Positions 1-13,646 of a stretch of 64,000 bases of DNA are shown piece by piece; positions within the stretch are counted from its first letter, which is position 1; the number at the start of each line of letters is the position of its first letter. A program made the translations under genes and the position numbers. The stretch is from the NCBI GenBank assembly GCA_022264855.1, contig JABYQU010000010.1:496001-560000 (forward strand), given 5' to 3'. The notes beneath the pieces are model-generated. The model saw nothing but the letters and a program-made list of their open reading frames with translations, did no database searches and was not told the origin of the DNA. Origin of the DNA: Lenzites betulinus. Lineage: Eukaryota > Basidiomycota > Agaricomycetes > Polyporales > Polyporaceae.

Positions 1-120
1 GGCGAGTTCGACACGCAGGAAAACTTCGTAGATGTATACCAGATCGAGGCCTCTGATGGGGCTGAAATTCCCGACCCTGGAGAGGACTGGGATGCTGGCG
101 GTGGCGACGAGAGCATGTGA
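1..120 (+). CDS. C-terminal end of an unrecognised protein (partial)
   Basis: The frame starting at base 1 is open for 39 codons and ends in TGA at 118-120, so this is the 3' end of a gene lying mostly upstream of the window. The tail is very acidic and Gly/Asp-rich, with the final residues reading GGGDESM. No domain can be recognised from so short a piece. It converges tail to tail with the minus-strand coiled-coil gene, leaving about 230 bp of 3' sequence between them. The reading is favoured by codon use and acidity, but a chance open frame cannot be excluded. Confidence 0.5.
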   Translation, partial: GEFDTQENFVDVYQIEASDGAEIPDPGEDWDAGGGDESM

Positions 121-352
121 TGTAGTATTCTACAACAGTGTTAGGGTTGCGAGGATATCCGGCTATGCAGTCGAACTTCAACAGCGTGACAAGCTTGGAA
201 CGTGGTATATCATTAGGGTGTGGGCCAGGATAGGGAGAATGATATAAGTTACATGTTGATGTCCGGACTAAATCTCGGGAACCAAACCCGTCAAACAGCG
301 TCCGTTCGATGTACATAATGGAAAACTGAACTCAGCGGGCCGAGTCTAAATA

Positions 353-3300
353 TTACATGTCGCGTTCGCGCGCCCATCCTCGCTGTGCGAAGGCGTCCTC
401 CCGAGGACTCCCAGCGTAATAAGTTCCGCTCATATTCGCATCTGCGTCCTCCGCGGCCTCATACGCAGCGGTCCAGGCTGATAGTCCAAACAGAGAGCCC
501 CTCGCCTGGGGTATAGGGCGCGGAGGCGACGAACGAGGCGTGTTATTCGCCTCGTTGCCTTTGGCCGAGTGACGAGAGACGGGTGTCTGTGGTCGCGAGG
601 TCGAGGTACCCCTTCCGGCGGCGTTCGTGTTTACGCTGACTGACGTGGAGGCGGCGGGAGCGGCGAAACGGAAGCTTTGCATCTTGCGCGAGAGGGCCTG
701 TAGCACGGACTCGCGATCCGGCCGGTCAGAGGGATCAGCTTGAGCGCCGGCCGCTGACGGGGCTTCCTCCCCATGTTGGGTAAAGGTAGAGCGGATCGAT
801 GAGTCGGAGAGCCCTCGCCGGAGCGCTCTGCCCAACGAGGGTGGTGGCCCGTCGTGCCCGTCCTCGTCCGTCTCTGAGATAGTTCCTCCTAGCTGAGGCG
901 AGTCGATCACGGCGTCCACAATGCGCGAGAGTCGCTTCCCAGATGTAGCGTGTCGAAGGGTCGAGCGGCCAATTGTCGCGTTGCCTTGGTTCAGCGCGGC
1001 CATACTCGCTATTCTGTTCACTTTCTGCGTTCGAGGGACGACGACCCACGGATCGGCCTCAGCGGGCCGTGGCGCCCCTGCGAAGATGCCCATGACGCTC
1101 CGGGAGACATCCCGTCTAGGTTCAGGCTGAGCTATCAAGGGAGTGTGGGTGCTAGTACTGGGTGTAGTGAGTGCGCTGAAGTCGCCCCGGCGCTCAGGGT
1201 GCGCGGAGTATGTACTCGTGACCGCGCGACCCACGGCAGTCCCGCTGAACTCGACGTTGACGGTCATCGCAGAGGCGGCCAGGGCAGCCTCTCGTTTCGG
1301 TACGATGCGTGCTGGAGGGCGGCCGCGACCAATGGTACGGGCGGGTGGCGAGAGTGCACGAGACGCTGAACTCTCGCCCGAAGAGGAGGCGTTGTTGGGC
1401 AAGCCGAGGAGCTTGGAGAAGGGAGTAATCCAAGAAGGGGAAGGCGCTCCAGTTGAATTGTCGCGAGATATGGCATCGGCCGCATGAGTCTTGGAGGGGT
1501 TCATCGCCATCTCGCTGATCTTCCCCGCAACCGTAGGATCAAGGACGACGTCGTTGAGCGCCACCCGTAGCTCTCCAAGTTCGGTGAATACATCCTTGAC
1601 GAACTTCAGGAGCCCACGGAGGTCTCGCCGAGTGCATGTGGTGGTAATCTTCTCGTCCTCGAGGTATGGCCGGAAGTGGCCACGGAGCCCGGAAGCATCA
1701 TTCAAGATAGCGTTCACCGTAGTCCGGGAAAGATGGCTCACATCGGCACCAAGAAGGTGCTGCCGTTTGAGACGGTTTGTGAGGGTGAGAGCATCCGCCT
1801 GTGTCATCCTACTAAGCAGAAGAGTCATGCGTTCAACGAGCACCCCGATAGGAGAAGATTGGCCATCGGTCATCGAGGACGACTCAGACTGGGCGTCGTG
1901 TGGAGAGGACATGTTGTCAGCAAACCCACGAGGGATGGCAGAGGGAGAGAGAGGGTTCCCATTCCATGTTAAGTCGGTCTGCACACCACGGGAACGCGTC
2001 AGAAGGAATAATGCCTTCTGAGCGCGGGGCCGCTCCGGAGACATCGCTCCGCCTTCGGCTTCTTCGATTTCGGAGCTGAGATGGGAGGCTGCATAACTCG
2101 ACTGAGCATGAGCAAAAGACGTCCACTTCGATCCTGCTGGGATATGGGAGTCCGTGGGCGACCATGGACGACGATCAGTCTCCGGTGTCATAGGCTCCTG
2201 TGGAGACGTTAGTGAAATATAGGCGGGTGCTTGCTACCTCAACGCACAAATGCTCTTCGACCGGAGCGTTCTGTACTTTGCGACCGACGCTCAGTCGCTT
2301 TCTCTTCGCCTAGTCTGGACCGTAATACGGAGGAAGTGGGGGCTGTTCCAACGTGGAAAGTGGGCGACAAGGGGGTTGTCGGCTCGCGGAACGTGAAAGA
2401 ACTGCCGCTCTGAGTGTATCGGTGCCGACGCGGGAGAGAAGGGTCATTAGCCCGGCGCTCCTCCAATTCCTCTTGAAGTTCGCGCATATCTTCTCTTGAG
2501 GCTGACAGGAGATTCTGTAATTCAGCGTTGTCGCGCTTGAGCGCTTCATTGTCTGCTACCAATGACTCCAGAACCTTCGTGACTTCGTCGTCTTGAACCG
2601 AAGATGCATGGCCGAGCCGCTATAGAGGAAATTGTCAACATGTGCCGACGTGCCCCAGTTGTCAATACGTACATGGTATTGAAGCTGCTCCAGCCGTTGC
2701 CGAGCGTCGTTCAATATCTCTTCCGAAAACTGATGTCGATGAGTACGCTGCGTATCCACATCATCCCTGAGTCGAGAAACTTGAGTCTGTAGTTTGGCTA
2801 TTGGGTACCGGTGAGTCACGAGTGATATGTAGTCGGCAGATGTAAACGCACCGCATTTATCCCTGTACGATACGAGTCGTACCTCGGCCACCCTTGCCCT
2901 CTGGGACGCGCTGTCGAGTTCTTGCCGGAGATCATCCTTCTCCTGGAGAGCAATAGCCAACCTGTTCTCCAGACCGACCGCGCGAGCGTTCTGAGCGCTC
3001 AGACGGGCGAGGTCCGTTCTTGAAGCCTCGAGTTCTTGAACGATACCCTTCTTCGAGGACTCGCATACCTCAGTATGAATTAGAGCCTGGGTCAATCGCT
3101 GCGCCGAACACCGTTCAGCACGTCTCTCCCGGAAGAACGCTACCTTGACCGCACCTTCTCCAAGAGCGCGTTCTGTGTGTCATTCAATAACCGACATACT
3201 CCATAGGGTAACGTCGAGCATACCTGTTTCACGAGTTCCGCTACCCGCACGTCTACTGGCGAGTCTGGCGCAGTATCGTCCTCGCTTTCCTCAGGCGGAA

Positions 3301-3712
3301 CGCGCAGCGCCTGCGGCAATATTGTTAGAGGCCGTGTAACAATGTATGTAGCCGCACGGCGTACTGACCGAGTATTTGCGCACCAAAGCTTCATGTCGTT
3401 CGAGCAGTGCCCGTCCGACCTCTGTAAGTTCGTCCGCTAAGTGGACTACACCATACTGCCTATTCGACTTTCGAACGCACCTGCGCTGAGGACAAGGCGC
3501 CCCTCGAGTTTACTCCTAAACGAAGCCCAAGCCTTGCTGGTCTCGCACTCCTCCCGACCGCAGCAGCACGTACAAACGTTCTCTGGCTCCGGCGAAGAAA
3601 GACGTGACACACTACTGAGAGTGTGAGTGAGGTCGTCGATTGTGGCGGTAGCGCGATGAAGACTGTTCGCAAGTTGAGAGTCGGGTGTCAAAGGCCGAGA
3701 GTCTGAGGACAT
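353..3712 (-). CDS. large coiled-coil protein, function unknown (997 aa, 8 exons)
   Basis: Exons read complement(353..2197, 2248..2619, 2673..2797, 2852..3098, 3155..3172, 3224..3310, 3369..3436, 3481..3712), all with GT-AG introns and consistent phase. The N-terminus (starting MSSDSRPLTPDSQ) carries a cysteine cluster CTCCCGREEC near residue 50. Residues from about 80 to 340 are heptad-rich coiled coil (LENRLAIALQEKDDLRQELD is typical). The last 600 residues are Ser/Pro/Arg-rich and probably disordered, apart from one helical island around residues 500-600. One exon (3155-3172) is only 18 nt. The architecture suggests a cytoskeletal or scaffold protein, but I cannot assign a family. It is divergently transcribed from the cyclophilin gene, with 189 bp between the two ATGs. 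An in-frame ATG-like extension to 3757 exists but is not needed. Confidence 0.8.
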
Positions 3713-3901
3713 GACTGGTCGCAGACACGTCGAGGGGGCGATGGCTGCCTGCAGCAAGGAGGGTGTAAGGAGTGCGCAGTGAGGTAAGGAGGGTGTATAG
3801 ATCCAACGTGGACGTTGAAGCTTCTGAGTAAGTAGTGGTACTTGGTTTGGACGGTGGCTCCCAGGCGCTTCTCAGATCGCGAGGCTTGGTGGCCGACCAC
3901 C
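3713..3901. promoter_or_regulatory. shared divergent promoter between coiled-coil gene and cyclophilin gene
   Basis: Only 189 bp separate the two start codons, so both 5' UTRs and core promoters must fit here. No clear TATA box is visible on either strand. Confidence 0.55.
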
Positions 3902-5442
3902 ATGTCCGTGCTCTTCGAAACATCCCTTGGCGACATTGTCATTGATCTCGAGACAGAGCTATGTCCAAAGACATGCGAGAACTTCCTCAAGCTATGTAAG
4001 GTGTACTACTACAACCTCAACGCGTTCTTCAACGGTGGGTGCATACACCCTACGTTCACGTTTCGTGTCCGTCGTTGAACGTGTACCATCTCAGTGTCGA
4101 AGGACTTTCTCGCTCAGGTCGGTGACCCTACAGCTACTGGTACTGGAGGCGAGTCTATCTGGTCTTTGATAGCCTCGCAAGGGGGCAGCAACGCGCCGCG
4201 GTACTTTACCCCCGAGTTTCTCCCTCGCCTCAAGCACCGGCAACGGGGCACTGTATCTATGGCGGTCGCACCGGCGGTCGCTGAGGAGCACAAGGGAGGC
4301 TGTGGTAGCCAGTTCTTCATCACGTTAGGAGATAATATCGAATACCTGGACGGAAAGCACGCAGTGTTTGGACATGTCGTGGAGGGCTTCGAGACTCTGG
4401 ACAAGCTCAACGACATGTTCGTGGACCAGGATGGGAGACCCTTGAAAGACGTTCGGATAAGGCACGTAGAGATTCTGGGTGAGTACGTATCACTATATAC
4501 TCTAGCTCGTCGCTTACACCTTGTCGCAGAGGACCCATTCGAAGATCCTCCGGGGCTGAAGGTGCCAGACTCTGCGCCTATCCGCCCTCCTGACAACTCT
4601 ACAAGAATCGCAGAAGACGAGGACCCACTAGAGACTCTCCCAGAAGAAGAAGCAGAAGAAATTCGCCGCAAAAAGGCAGCACAGGCATCTGCGTTGACGC
4701 TGGAGATGGTCGGCGACCTACCGTTCGCCAACGTCCGCCCGCCAGAGAACGTACTGTTTGTTTGCAAGCTCAATCCGGTAACAAGGGACGAGGATCTAGA
4801 ACTCATATTCTCCCGCTTCGGAACAATTATGAGTTGTCAAGTCATTCGGGATAAGAAGACCGGTGATTCGCTGCAGTACGCCTTCATTGAGTTCGACAAG
4901 AGAGATGAGGCAGAGCAGGTTAGTCGCTGTCTCCACAAATGTGTTTCAAGCACCTGACGTTCTGTCATAGGCATACTTCAAAATGCAAAACGTCCTCGTA
5001 GATGATAGACGTATCTGGGTAGACTTGTATGTGTCACAATGGTTGCCGTTGAGTTGAGGACTAACCCTGTCATAGCTCGCAATCGGTGGCTCGCCTGAAC
5101 AATCAATGGTCGAACGATGTGAAAATGGGTCCCAAGCGCGGCGCGGGTAGGGGCAAGGGTGGGTTTGGCGGTCGTGAAGATTTGGAAGCTACTCGGCGAT
5201 ACCGAGGGCAGGCAGAAGATCGCGGCAACGCGTATGGGATGGTGTTCGATGTGCCTAGCAGCGGACGGCGAAGGGACAGAAGTCGCAGTCGCAGTCCCCG
5301 CCGCCATGATCGTTCACAGGAACGGCCAATGCGATCGCAGTCGCCACGGCCGCGACACCGTGATGACGGGACCGCTCGGGAGAGGCGGAGAAGCAGAAGC
5401 CGTGACCGCCCGTCTAAAGATCGTTACGACCGAAGACGTTAA
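3902..5442 (+). CDS. cyp6: peptidyl-prolyl cis-trans isomerase with RRM (PPIL4 / Cyp6 type), 442 aa
   Basis: Exons are 3902..4034, 4095..4478, 4530..4918, 4971..5026 and 5076..5442. The start [16 protein letters not shown] is the classic beginning of this cyclophilin class. A cyclophilin fold covers residues 1-165, with the active-site-region motif [11 protein letters not shown] and later [12 protein letters not shown]. An RRM follows at about 240-320 ([12 protein letters not shown] and [14 protein letters not shown] as RNP2 and RNP1). The C-terminus is a glycine/arginine stretch and an RS/RD-rich tail ([13 protein letters not shown]). Family knowledge puts these proteins in the nucleus, with roles in pre-mRNA processing and transcription-coupled folding. 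The start has no competing upstream ATG, and it sits opposite the coiled-coil gene on a short divergent promoter. Length and domain order match family members. Confidence 0.93.
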
Positions 5443-5707
5443 TTTGTTAACGTTGCCGCCTATATCCGGCCTCTTCAGCAGCGACACGTTGTTCTGGCCA
5501 CAGGTATGCGTTGTTCTGCTCCTGAAGCACTGCGTGAGATTGAGCAAATTCCCTCCAGATTCCATACCGGCCTGATACACATGCGATCGAAAGATGGACG
5601 CCTGTGCCGAGGTACTGCCAGCCTCACTGCCAGCCACCGATGTCATCCTATAAGTACGGGGTAGCGCACAGCTAGGCCTTACCTACTCCATTCCCTGTCC
5701 CCCCACC
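5443..5707 (+). promoter_or_regulatory. spacer with TATA box for the first BTB gene
   Basis: The motif CCTATAAGT lies at 5647-5655, about 55 bp before the BTB start codon at 5708, which is a normal fungal distance. The rest should hold the cyclophilin 3' UTR. No other gene is seen. Confidence 0.5.
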
Positions 5708-6553
5708 ATGTACTCTCCCATATTCAACTTCCACGACGGTGACTTCATTTTGCGCTCAGACTGCCCCCATGACGACAAGCTCATATACTCCGCCAAGTCG
5801 GTTGACTTTCGTGTCCACCGCTGCATCTTGGCAGCCTCATCCCAGCTCTTTGAGGGAATGCTTTCTCTCCCACAACCGGCTTGTGACAGCGACACCATCA
5901 TTCCTATCATCCCATTCCCCGAGCCGTCGGCGGTACTAGAGGCCCTCATGCGCCACGTCTATCCTATGGAGGCTCCTGTCATCCGGACCTTGGATGACCT
6001 TGCGCCCGTCCTCGAAGCCGCCCGCAAATACGACTTTACGGTAGCCATTGAAGCGTTGCGGCGACGGCTCGTTGCCTCCGAATTCCTAGAAGCGTCGCCT
6101 TTGCGGGTTTACGGGCTCGCCACCCGATACGAGCTCGACGAAGAGGCCGCGATCGCATCGAAGGCGCTCCTGAGCGTCCCCCTCTCCTCGCAATCCCCTC
6201 ACGAAGATCTGAAGCACATCACCGCGTACGACTACCATCGACTCATCGTCCTTCGCGAGCAGCGCGCCCTCGCCGCCATCTCGCTCCTTACGCCCCCTCG
6301 GGACCTGAAGTGCATGCAGTGCAACGGACGGTGGGACAAGGCACGCGACCCACCACGATGGTGGACGGACTATCGGGAGCGGGCGAAGGAGGAGCTGCGT
6401 GCGCGGCCAACTTCTGGGGTCATCTTCTCTCTTCCCTTCTTGCAGCAGTCGGCGCAGACGGGGTGTACGGGCTGTGCGGCGAGCATCCTCAACTCGTCGT
6501 GGTTCTTCTCGCAGCTTCAGCAGAGCATCGACCGGTTACCCTCCACCGTTTAG
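5708..6553 (+). CDS. BTB/POZ domain protein, single exon, 281 aa
   Basis: An intronless gene begins MYSPIFNFHDGDFILRS. Residues 12-120 form a BTB/POZ fold (SVDFRVHRCILAASSQLFEGML is the hallmark segment, split across positions 32-55). After a helical middle, the C-terminal third carries CMQCNGRWDKA, PPRWWTDY and a CTGC motif, which could form a small metal-binding knuckle (inference). BTB proteins of this kind are strongly expanded in mushrooms and have no established role; some act as Cul3 adaptors. A related double-BTB gene sits 3 kb downstream on the other strand. A TATA box lies 55 bp upstream of the start, which supports the chosen ATG. Confidence 0.85.
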   Translation: MYSPIFNFHDGDFILRSDCPHDDKLIYSAKSVDFRVHRCILAASSQLFEGMLSLPQPACDSDTIIPIIPFPEPSAVLEALMRHVYPMEAPVIRTLDDLAPVLEAARKYDFTVAIEALRRRLVASEFLEASPLRVYGLATRYELDEEAAIASKALLSVPLSSQSPHEDLKHITAYDYHRLIVLREQRALAAISLLTPPRDLKCMQCNGRWDKARDPPRWWTDYRERAKEELRARPTSGVIFSLPFLQQSAQTGCTGCAASILNSSWFFSQLQQSIDRLPSTV

Positions 6554-6975
6554 TGCCTATGTATCTACCAGCTTGCCCCGTCCCTGTTTCTGTTGTGCAT
6601 ATACACAAGGCCGGGTTGACGTTGACAGTTATCGTGGTACCGGTGAATGTTGTGCCGCCGTTCCAATTCAATCCCGCAAGCGAGCTCAGCAATTCTTCCA
6701 AGTTTATCTGAATACAATATTTGATATGTCGTGCACCAGGTACGAACTGCCCTCCCTTGCTCTCGGGCATATTATGGAAGAATTGGCCTTGATCACGGTA
6801 CTAAGCGTGATGGACACATGTGCTGTGGCATGGATATGACTCTGCGCGGCCTGGGTAAGTGGTAGGTCCGTTCCGATCATCGACGCCCAACTTAGCTGGC
6901 TTGCAAAGCTTGAGTTTGGGAACCTCTCTAGTGACCCAGTCACATCGCAGGTCTGCTTCAACCATCATCTTCGCT
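6554..6975. other. intergenic, no gene seen
   Basis: This 422-bp spacer lies between the BTB stop and the P5C dehydrogenase start. It must hold the BTB terminator and the dehydrogenase promoter. I see no TATA box, repeat or convincing coding frame. Confidence 0.5.
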
Positions 6976-9175
<2,200 letters not shown>

Positions 9176-9513
9176 GCGCCCTCAGGCCCGACCTGGTGTA
9201 GAAGGGAGAGGAGGAACAAAAAGTGAAGCATGAAGTATGGCCGACCACTGTATCGATTACAAACGTATATATGCTTCTCTGTGTCAAGTACAACAAATCG
9301 AATGTCCACAATGCTACAAGAATGTCCATCGCTACAGAGTGAGAGAATAACCTTACAGAGGTGGATAATAATATATCTACACATTCCAGGTGAGTGCTTT
9401 GAGGGTCTGCGATGGGCTGTAGACTCACGATTATGCATAATGATAACGTAGATCCAAGCTCGGATGCTCGCCATTCACGCTTTGGCCGCCAATCCGCCGA
9501 CGTCGAGCTTCAC
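9176..9513. other. convergent 3' region, no gene seen
   Basis: This 338-bp AT-richer spacer separates the stops of the dehydrogenase (+) and double-BTB (-) genes. It should contain both terminators. No coding signal is seen. Confidence 0.5.
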
Positions 9514-11346
9514 CTACAAAACCATTAGCGCCCCGCACACCCGTACACTACGACCAGATGCACGCACCTTCGCCACAGCGCGCTCAACCTCCGCCCCCAG
9601 GCCCTCCGCATACTCCCTAAACCCCGGCAGAAAGTTCGCACGACAGCACTCGCACTCCGCCGCGCGCGCGACCGCGCTGCGCCACAGCCCGCGGTCGAGC
9701 GCGCCGTCGCCGCCCGGGCGGTTCCGCACGACGAGCGCGAGCTTGTACACGTACATCAGCCACCAGCGCGGCGCGCTCGTCGCGCGGAAGTGTGCCCACG
9801 CGTCCGCGCTGCGCTCGTCGAGGAACACGTGGCACGCGCCTGTGCGCCGGCACTGGCGCAGCGCGCGCGCGGGGTCGGGCGTGGGGTGGGGCCCGTGCGA
9901 GGGCGCGCGGCGGTGCGGCGGGGAGGGCGGCGTCGCGGGCGTGAGCGTGTCGGTTGCGCCGGAGGAGTTGCTCCGACGGTGCTTGGGGCTCGGGTCGGGC
10001 GAGGGGGTGGCGCCGGAGTAGGTGAGAGCGTGCGCGAGGACGCACGCGGAGGCGGCCTGCCCGCACTGGTCGTGGTACACGAGGAGGCGGAAGTAGTCCG
10101 CGGCGGGGATCTCTTCAAGCTCCTCGACGTATCGGTGACGCAGCTCCTGGTAGGACATGCGTAGGAGGGCGCGGGCGGCCGCGCGACGGACGTCTGAGAA
10201 CCCGAAGCGGAGTGCCAGGGCGAAGACGCGAAGGGCGTCGGCGGGGAGGTGTGATTGGAGAGCGGGGCGGAGAGACGAGAGGATGGTGGTGAGCTCGTAC
10301 TTGTGTGCGACGGAAAGAAGGGCTTTTAGTTCGGGGAGGGACGAGGGGATGGGACGCGGAAGAGGATAGACGTGTCGGAGGAGAGCGTCGAAGGTTTTAC
10401 TGTCTTCGGGGATGAATATGATGCCATAACAAGTATTGCCGTTTTCTGAGGGTTGATATGTACGCTCAACTTGGCGGTCCTCCAGCATGCGGCGGAACAC
10501 GGGGGAGGCCAGGCAAAGGAGCGACGCGTGTAGGCGGAAGTCCACAGCGTCGGACGTCCGAAAGATCACGTCCGCGGTAGGGGAGTCGAGCAGCTCATGT
10601 GGAATAGAGCCTGCACCATCTTCTGCGATGTGGCTTGCCGGAACAAACAACGCCTTCGGGCTAGGCGGTGGCTCGAAGATGGAGGTGACCACAGAAACAG
10701 GACGCGCCTTCTTTGAACCGCTGCCGCCATGCTTCGGACCGGTGCACTTGGCCATGTAGTGCGACACGCGGTAGTACACGCCTGCGGAGATGTCTTTGAG
10801 CTCGTCGACAAAGGCGCAGTGGGCGGTATATGCGAGGGGCACTAGCGACTCCGCCTCCTGCGTGAGGTCGAGCGCACACGCGATGGCGAACGCGCGAAGG
10901 GGCTGAGAGTGGCCGAGTTTGACGAGACGGGCACGGAGGAGCGATGTGGCCTCCTCCATCATGTACTTCATCGCGGCCTCGAGAACGGGCCTGACATCGC
11001 CCAGAGTTGAGAATTCGGGGTCGTCGATGGGGTAGCAGAGGCGCAGGAGCTTGTCGAGCGTCTGGTGGGTTTCAGAAAGTCGGATGACAGGGAGACCATC
11101 CTTCGTGTCATCGTCGTCCAGCGCACCAGGAGGAGGCTGAGGAATGCTGAGCATGTCCTCAAAAATGCACGAGGCCTCTGCGAGGATGCTCCTGCGCACC
11201 CAGAAGTCTACATTGTCGGACGAGCGGAGGATGGCGTCTGCAGCAGCCTTGTTGAAAGGGTAGGCGGCATTTGTGGACTTTGTGGGCGTGGTTGGCGACG
11301 ACGTGGACGCTGTGGCAAGTGAGGTGGGTACGGTAGGGGCGGGCAT
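9514..11346 (-). CDS. protein with two BTB/POZ domains, single exon, 610 aa
   Basis: This is an intronless ORF starting MPAPTVPTSLATASTSS. The first BTB lies at about residues 30-140 (NVDFWVRRSILAEASCIFEDML) and the second at about 250-360 (AVDFRLHASLLCLASPVFRRML). Each is followed by the helical region seen in the single-BTB neighbour (LRVFALALRFGFSDV). The C-terminal region is Ser/Pro-rich and then has APRWW and CECC motifs, matching PPRWW and CTGC of the BTB protein at 5708. This suggests the two genes descend from one another, with an internal duplication here. The 3' half is extremely GC-rich, which produces several long spurious frames. Its function is unknown; adaptor or scaffold activity is inferred only from the fold. 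Confidence 0.85.
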   Translation of the reverse strand: MPAPTVPTSLATASTSSPTTPTKSTNAAYPFNKAAADAILRSSDNVDFWVRRSILAEASCIFEDMLSIPQPPPGALDDDDTKDGLPVIRLSETHQTLDKLLRLCYPIDDPEFSTLGDVRPVLEAAMKYMMEEATSLLRARLVKLGHSQPLRAFAIACALDLTQEAESLVPLAYTAHCAFVDELKDISAGVYYRVSHYMAKCTGPKHGGSGSKKARPVSVVTSIFEPPPSPKALFVPASHIAEDGAGSIPHELLDSPTADVIFRTSDAVDFRLHASLLCLASPVFRRMLEDRQVERTYQPSENGNTCYGIIFIPEDSKTFDALLRHVYPLPRPIPSSLPELKALLSVAHKYELTTILSSLRPALQSHLPADALRVFALALRFGFSDVRRAAARALLRMSYQELRHRYVEELEEIPAADYFRLLVYHDQCGQAASACVLAHALTYSGATPSPDPSPKHRRSNSSGATDTLTPATPPSPPHRRAPSHGPHPTPDPARALRQCRRTGACHVFLDERSADAWAHFRATSAPRWWLMYVYKLALVVRNRPGGDGALDRGLWRSAVARAAECECCRANFLPGFREYAEGLGAEVERAVAKVRASGRSVRVCGALMVL

Positions 11347-12054
11347 GAGGGCGAAGAGAGAAAGACGCGGTCATTGTGCAGGTATGGAGGATTAAGAGGG
11401 CGGCGCGAGAGAGAATGCAGATCCGTCCTTATCCTCCGAGACAAACACTCCTATACGCCACCCGCGCACAGAACCGACGAGGAGCATGACTTTGGACGGA
11501 GCTACTGAGCCTAAAAGCCAAGCAACATACTTTGGAGGGTTCGCGTCTTGGCCTAGTGCATATTGCTCATAAGTCAACTGATATGTCATTGCAGTCAAAT
11601 GATACGCTCGTAGAGTCGACAAGGCGAGTATGGCTTTCCAGGTTATCGTTAGTGATTGAGGTCACTGGATATGAAGGTAAAGCAGCAACAGTAAGCGATG
11701 CATGGTGGTGTGGCGGGGACGCATTTGATGTCTGAGGAGGAAGGAGGGTATGCCGAAGCGGTGGAAGCGTCAGGAGGCAGTGACCGAAGAAGCTCTCAAC
11801 TGGATGCGCCGTAGACGAATAGCACAACACCGTATCAGGACAAATTTCGGCTAGCAGACAAGGTAGACACAGTGGTCATATATGCGTAGCAGCGTAGTAG
11901 TATACGACGACAAGTCGCAAGCTCGTCTGAGAGAACGTGTTGCAACTTCGTCGGCGCTTATCCCATGAGACGCGTCCTCATCCGCACGTGACCGCGACTC
12001 ATTTATCATCGCACACGAGCGCCTGTCTGGTGTGCAAGTTGTGTGTGGACCTGA
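11347..12054. other. intergenic between divergent genes, nothing recognised
   Basis: This 708-bp region separates the double-BTB start (minus) from the DnaJC28-domain start (plus). It presumably holds both promoters. No TATA box, repeat or convincing ORF is seen. Confidence 0.5.
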
Positions 12055-13646
12055 ATGAGCTCTGCGACCCGCTCCGTTCTACGCCTCTCCTCGATCTCCC
12101 GCTCATGTCTTCCGCGTTCACCGCTGGCTGTCCGAAATGCATCAACGCACGACCACTCCGCAAGCTCCAAGCTCTTCCAAGACGCGGAGAAGGAGGAGGC
12201 TGAAGAACAGGAGGCAGCACGAAAATCCTCCGCCCTCTCTGCGCTAGAGCGCGAGCAGGAAAACTGGACCGAAGACGAACCAATACAACATGCAGTTTTA
12301 CGTATGCTCGTCGACAAGTATAAGCCCATGCGCTCTGGGCCTATCAGGTCTGCCGAGGAGAAGCTCAAGACGGCCCCGCCCCAGGTGCGCACACCCGGTT
12401 CGATTACACAGGGCCTTGTGGAGGATGCGGCGGCCAGCTTCTCAAGTACGGAGAGCACCAGCGCGGAAGCGTCGGAAGAGGGGCCTACCCGCCGCTACGT
12501 TCCCGGGGTGCCTATTCTCCCCGGCATCGAGGGCCACAGGCCATGGCACACTACCTTCAAGGTTCCCTCGCATGCCGCCGCCAACATCCATTACGGAAGT
12601 ATTCCGCGGCCGCGGCCCCTACGGCAGTCTGCTCCTCCCCCTCTGGACGAAAAGGCAAAGCGGAAAGAGCGGGAAACGAAGAAACGTATGGAGCAGGGCA
12701 CGCGGCTATCCCATGCTAGAGAGTCCACCATCGACTACCGCCTTGGCATCAAGGGTGGTGCTGCAGAGCAGGTCCGCAGACCGAACCCCGTATCGTTGAA
12801 AGGTTGGGCGAACTTGGTCGAAGATCGAATAGAGGTGTGTAGCATTCACCTCGCCTACTCAAGCGTTGCTGAAGTGTTAGCTATCCACCAGAAAGCGCGT
12901 CAGGCAGGCCTGTTCAACCATGTCAAAGGCCGCGGCCAACCCATAGAACGCCTTGCGGAAGACAAGAACCCGTTTATCGGCCGTGAAGAGTTTCTCATGA
13001 ATCGAATCGTACAACGGCAAGGCGCTGCACCCCCGTGGGTCGAGGTGCAAGGCGGTATGTGCCCCTCTCCGTCCTCCATTCCCCGCTACTCATCCCGTGC
13101 ATCGCGTTCGCCCCTGCTCGCTGTTTCGCCCTATCTTCCATCTTCCGCGGGCGTGCTTTCCACACAGAACTCGAGTTGGCGGTGACCACCTTCCGTGAGG
13201 TGGTCAAGCAGTCTTGGACGCGGCGCGCACTGCGCACCATCACCGCCGCACACCCGGCGGCCCTCCTTCCGCGGCTGACACTCGCGGACGTCACCGCGCT
13301 GCGCGATCAGGAGTGGGAGGAGCGCGAGCGCGGCTACCATGACACAGCGTTGGCGGAGCTAAACTCGCTGGTGCGAAAGTACAACGGACTTGCGCCGTAT
13401 GCAGTTCGGCGGCCGTACTATATGCGGACCGTAGAGCTGGAGAAGGTGTACAAAGAGGCGGGGGAGGATATCCTACGGGGTTTGGAGGATAGGGCAAATG
13501 GGGTCAAGTCGCGGAGGCCGGCCTACACGATGGAGGTAGACGAGGGGGGCAGGGGAATTGCCCGTGGAGGATCGGAAGCGGATTGGGGCGGCCTCAAGTT
13601 GCGGGATATGTTCCGTGATCTGGTGGCTGCTGTCCGCGGACGGTAG
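12055..13646 (+). CDS. DnaJ homologue subfamily C member 28, conserved-domain (DUF1992) protein, mitochondrial, 473 aa
   Basis: Exons are 12055..12834, 12892..13054 and 13168..13646. The N-terminus MSSATRSVLRLSSISRSCLP is rich in Ser/Arg with no acids, a good mitochondrial presequence. The middle is low-complexity and acidic. The DUF1992 domain is at about residues 245-310 and spans the first intron: WANLVEDRIE joined to KARQAGLFNHVKGRGQP, then EFLMNRIVQRQGAAPPWVE. A conserved C-terminal helical region follows (WEERERGYHDTALAELNSL and VRRPYYMRTVELEKVY). Proteins with this domain lack a J domain. The human counterpart is linked to membrane traffic, but the fungal role is undefined. The join at 12834/12892 restores the family motif exactly, which supports the model. 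Confidence 0.88.
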
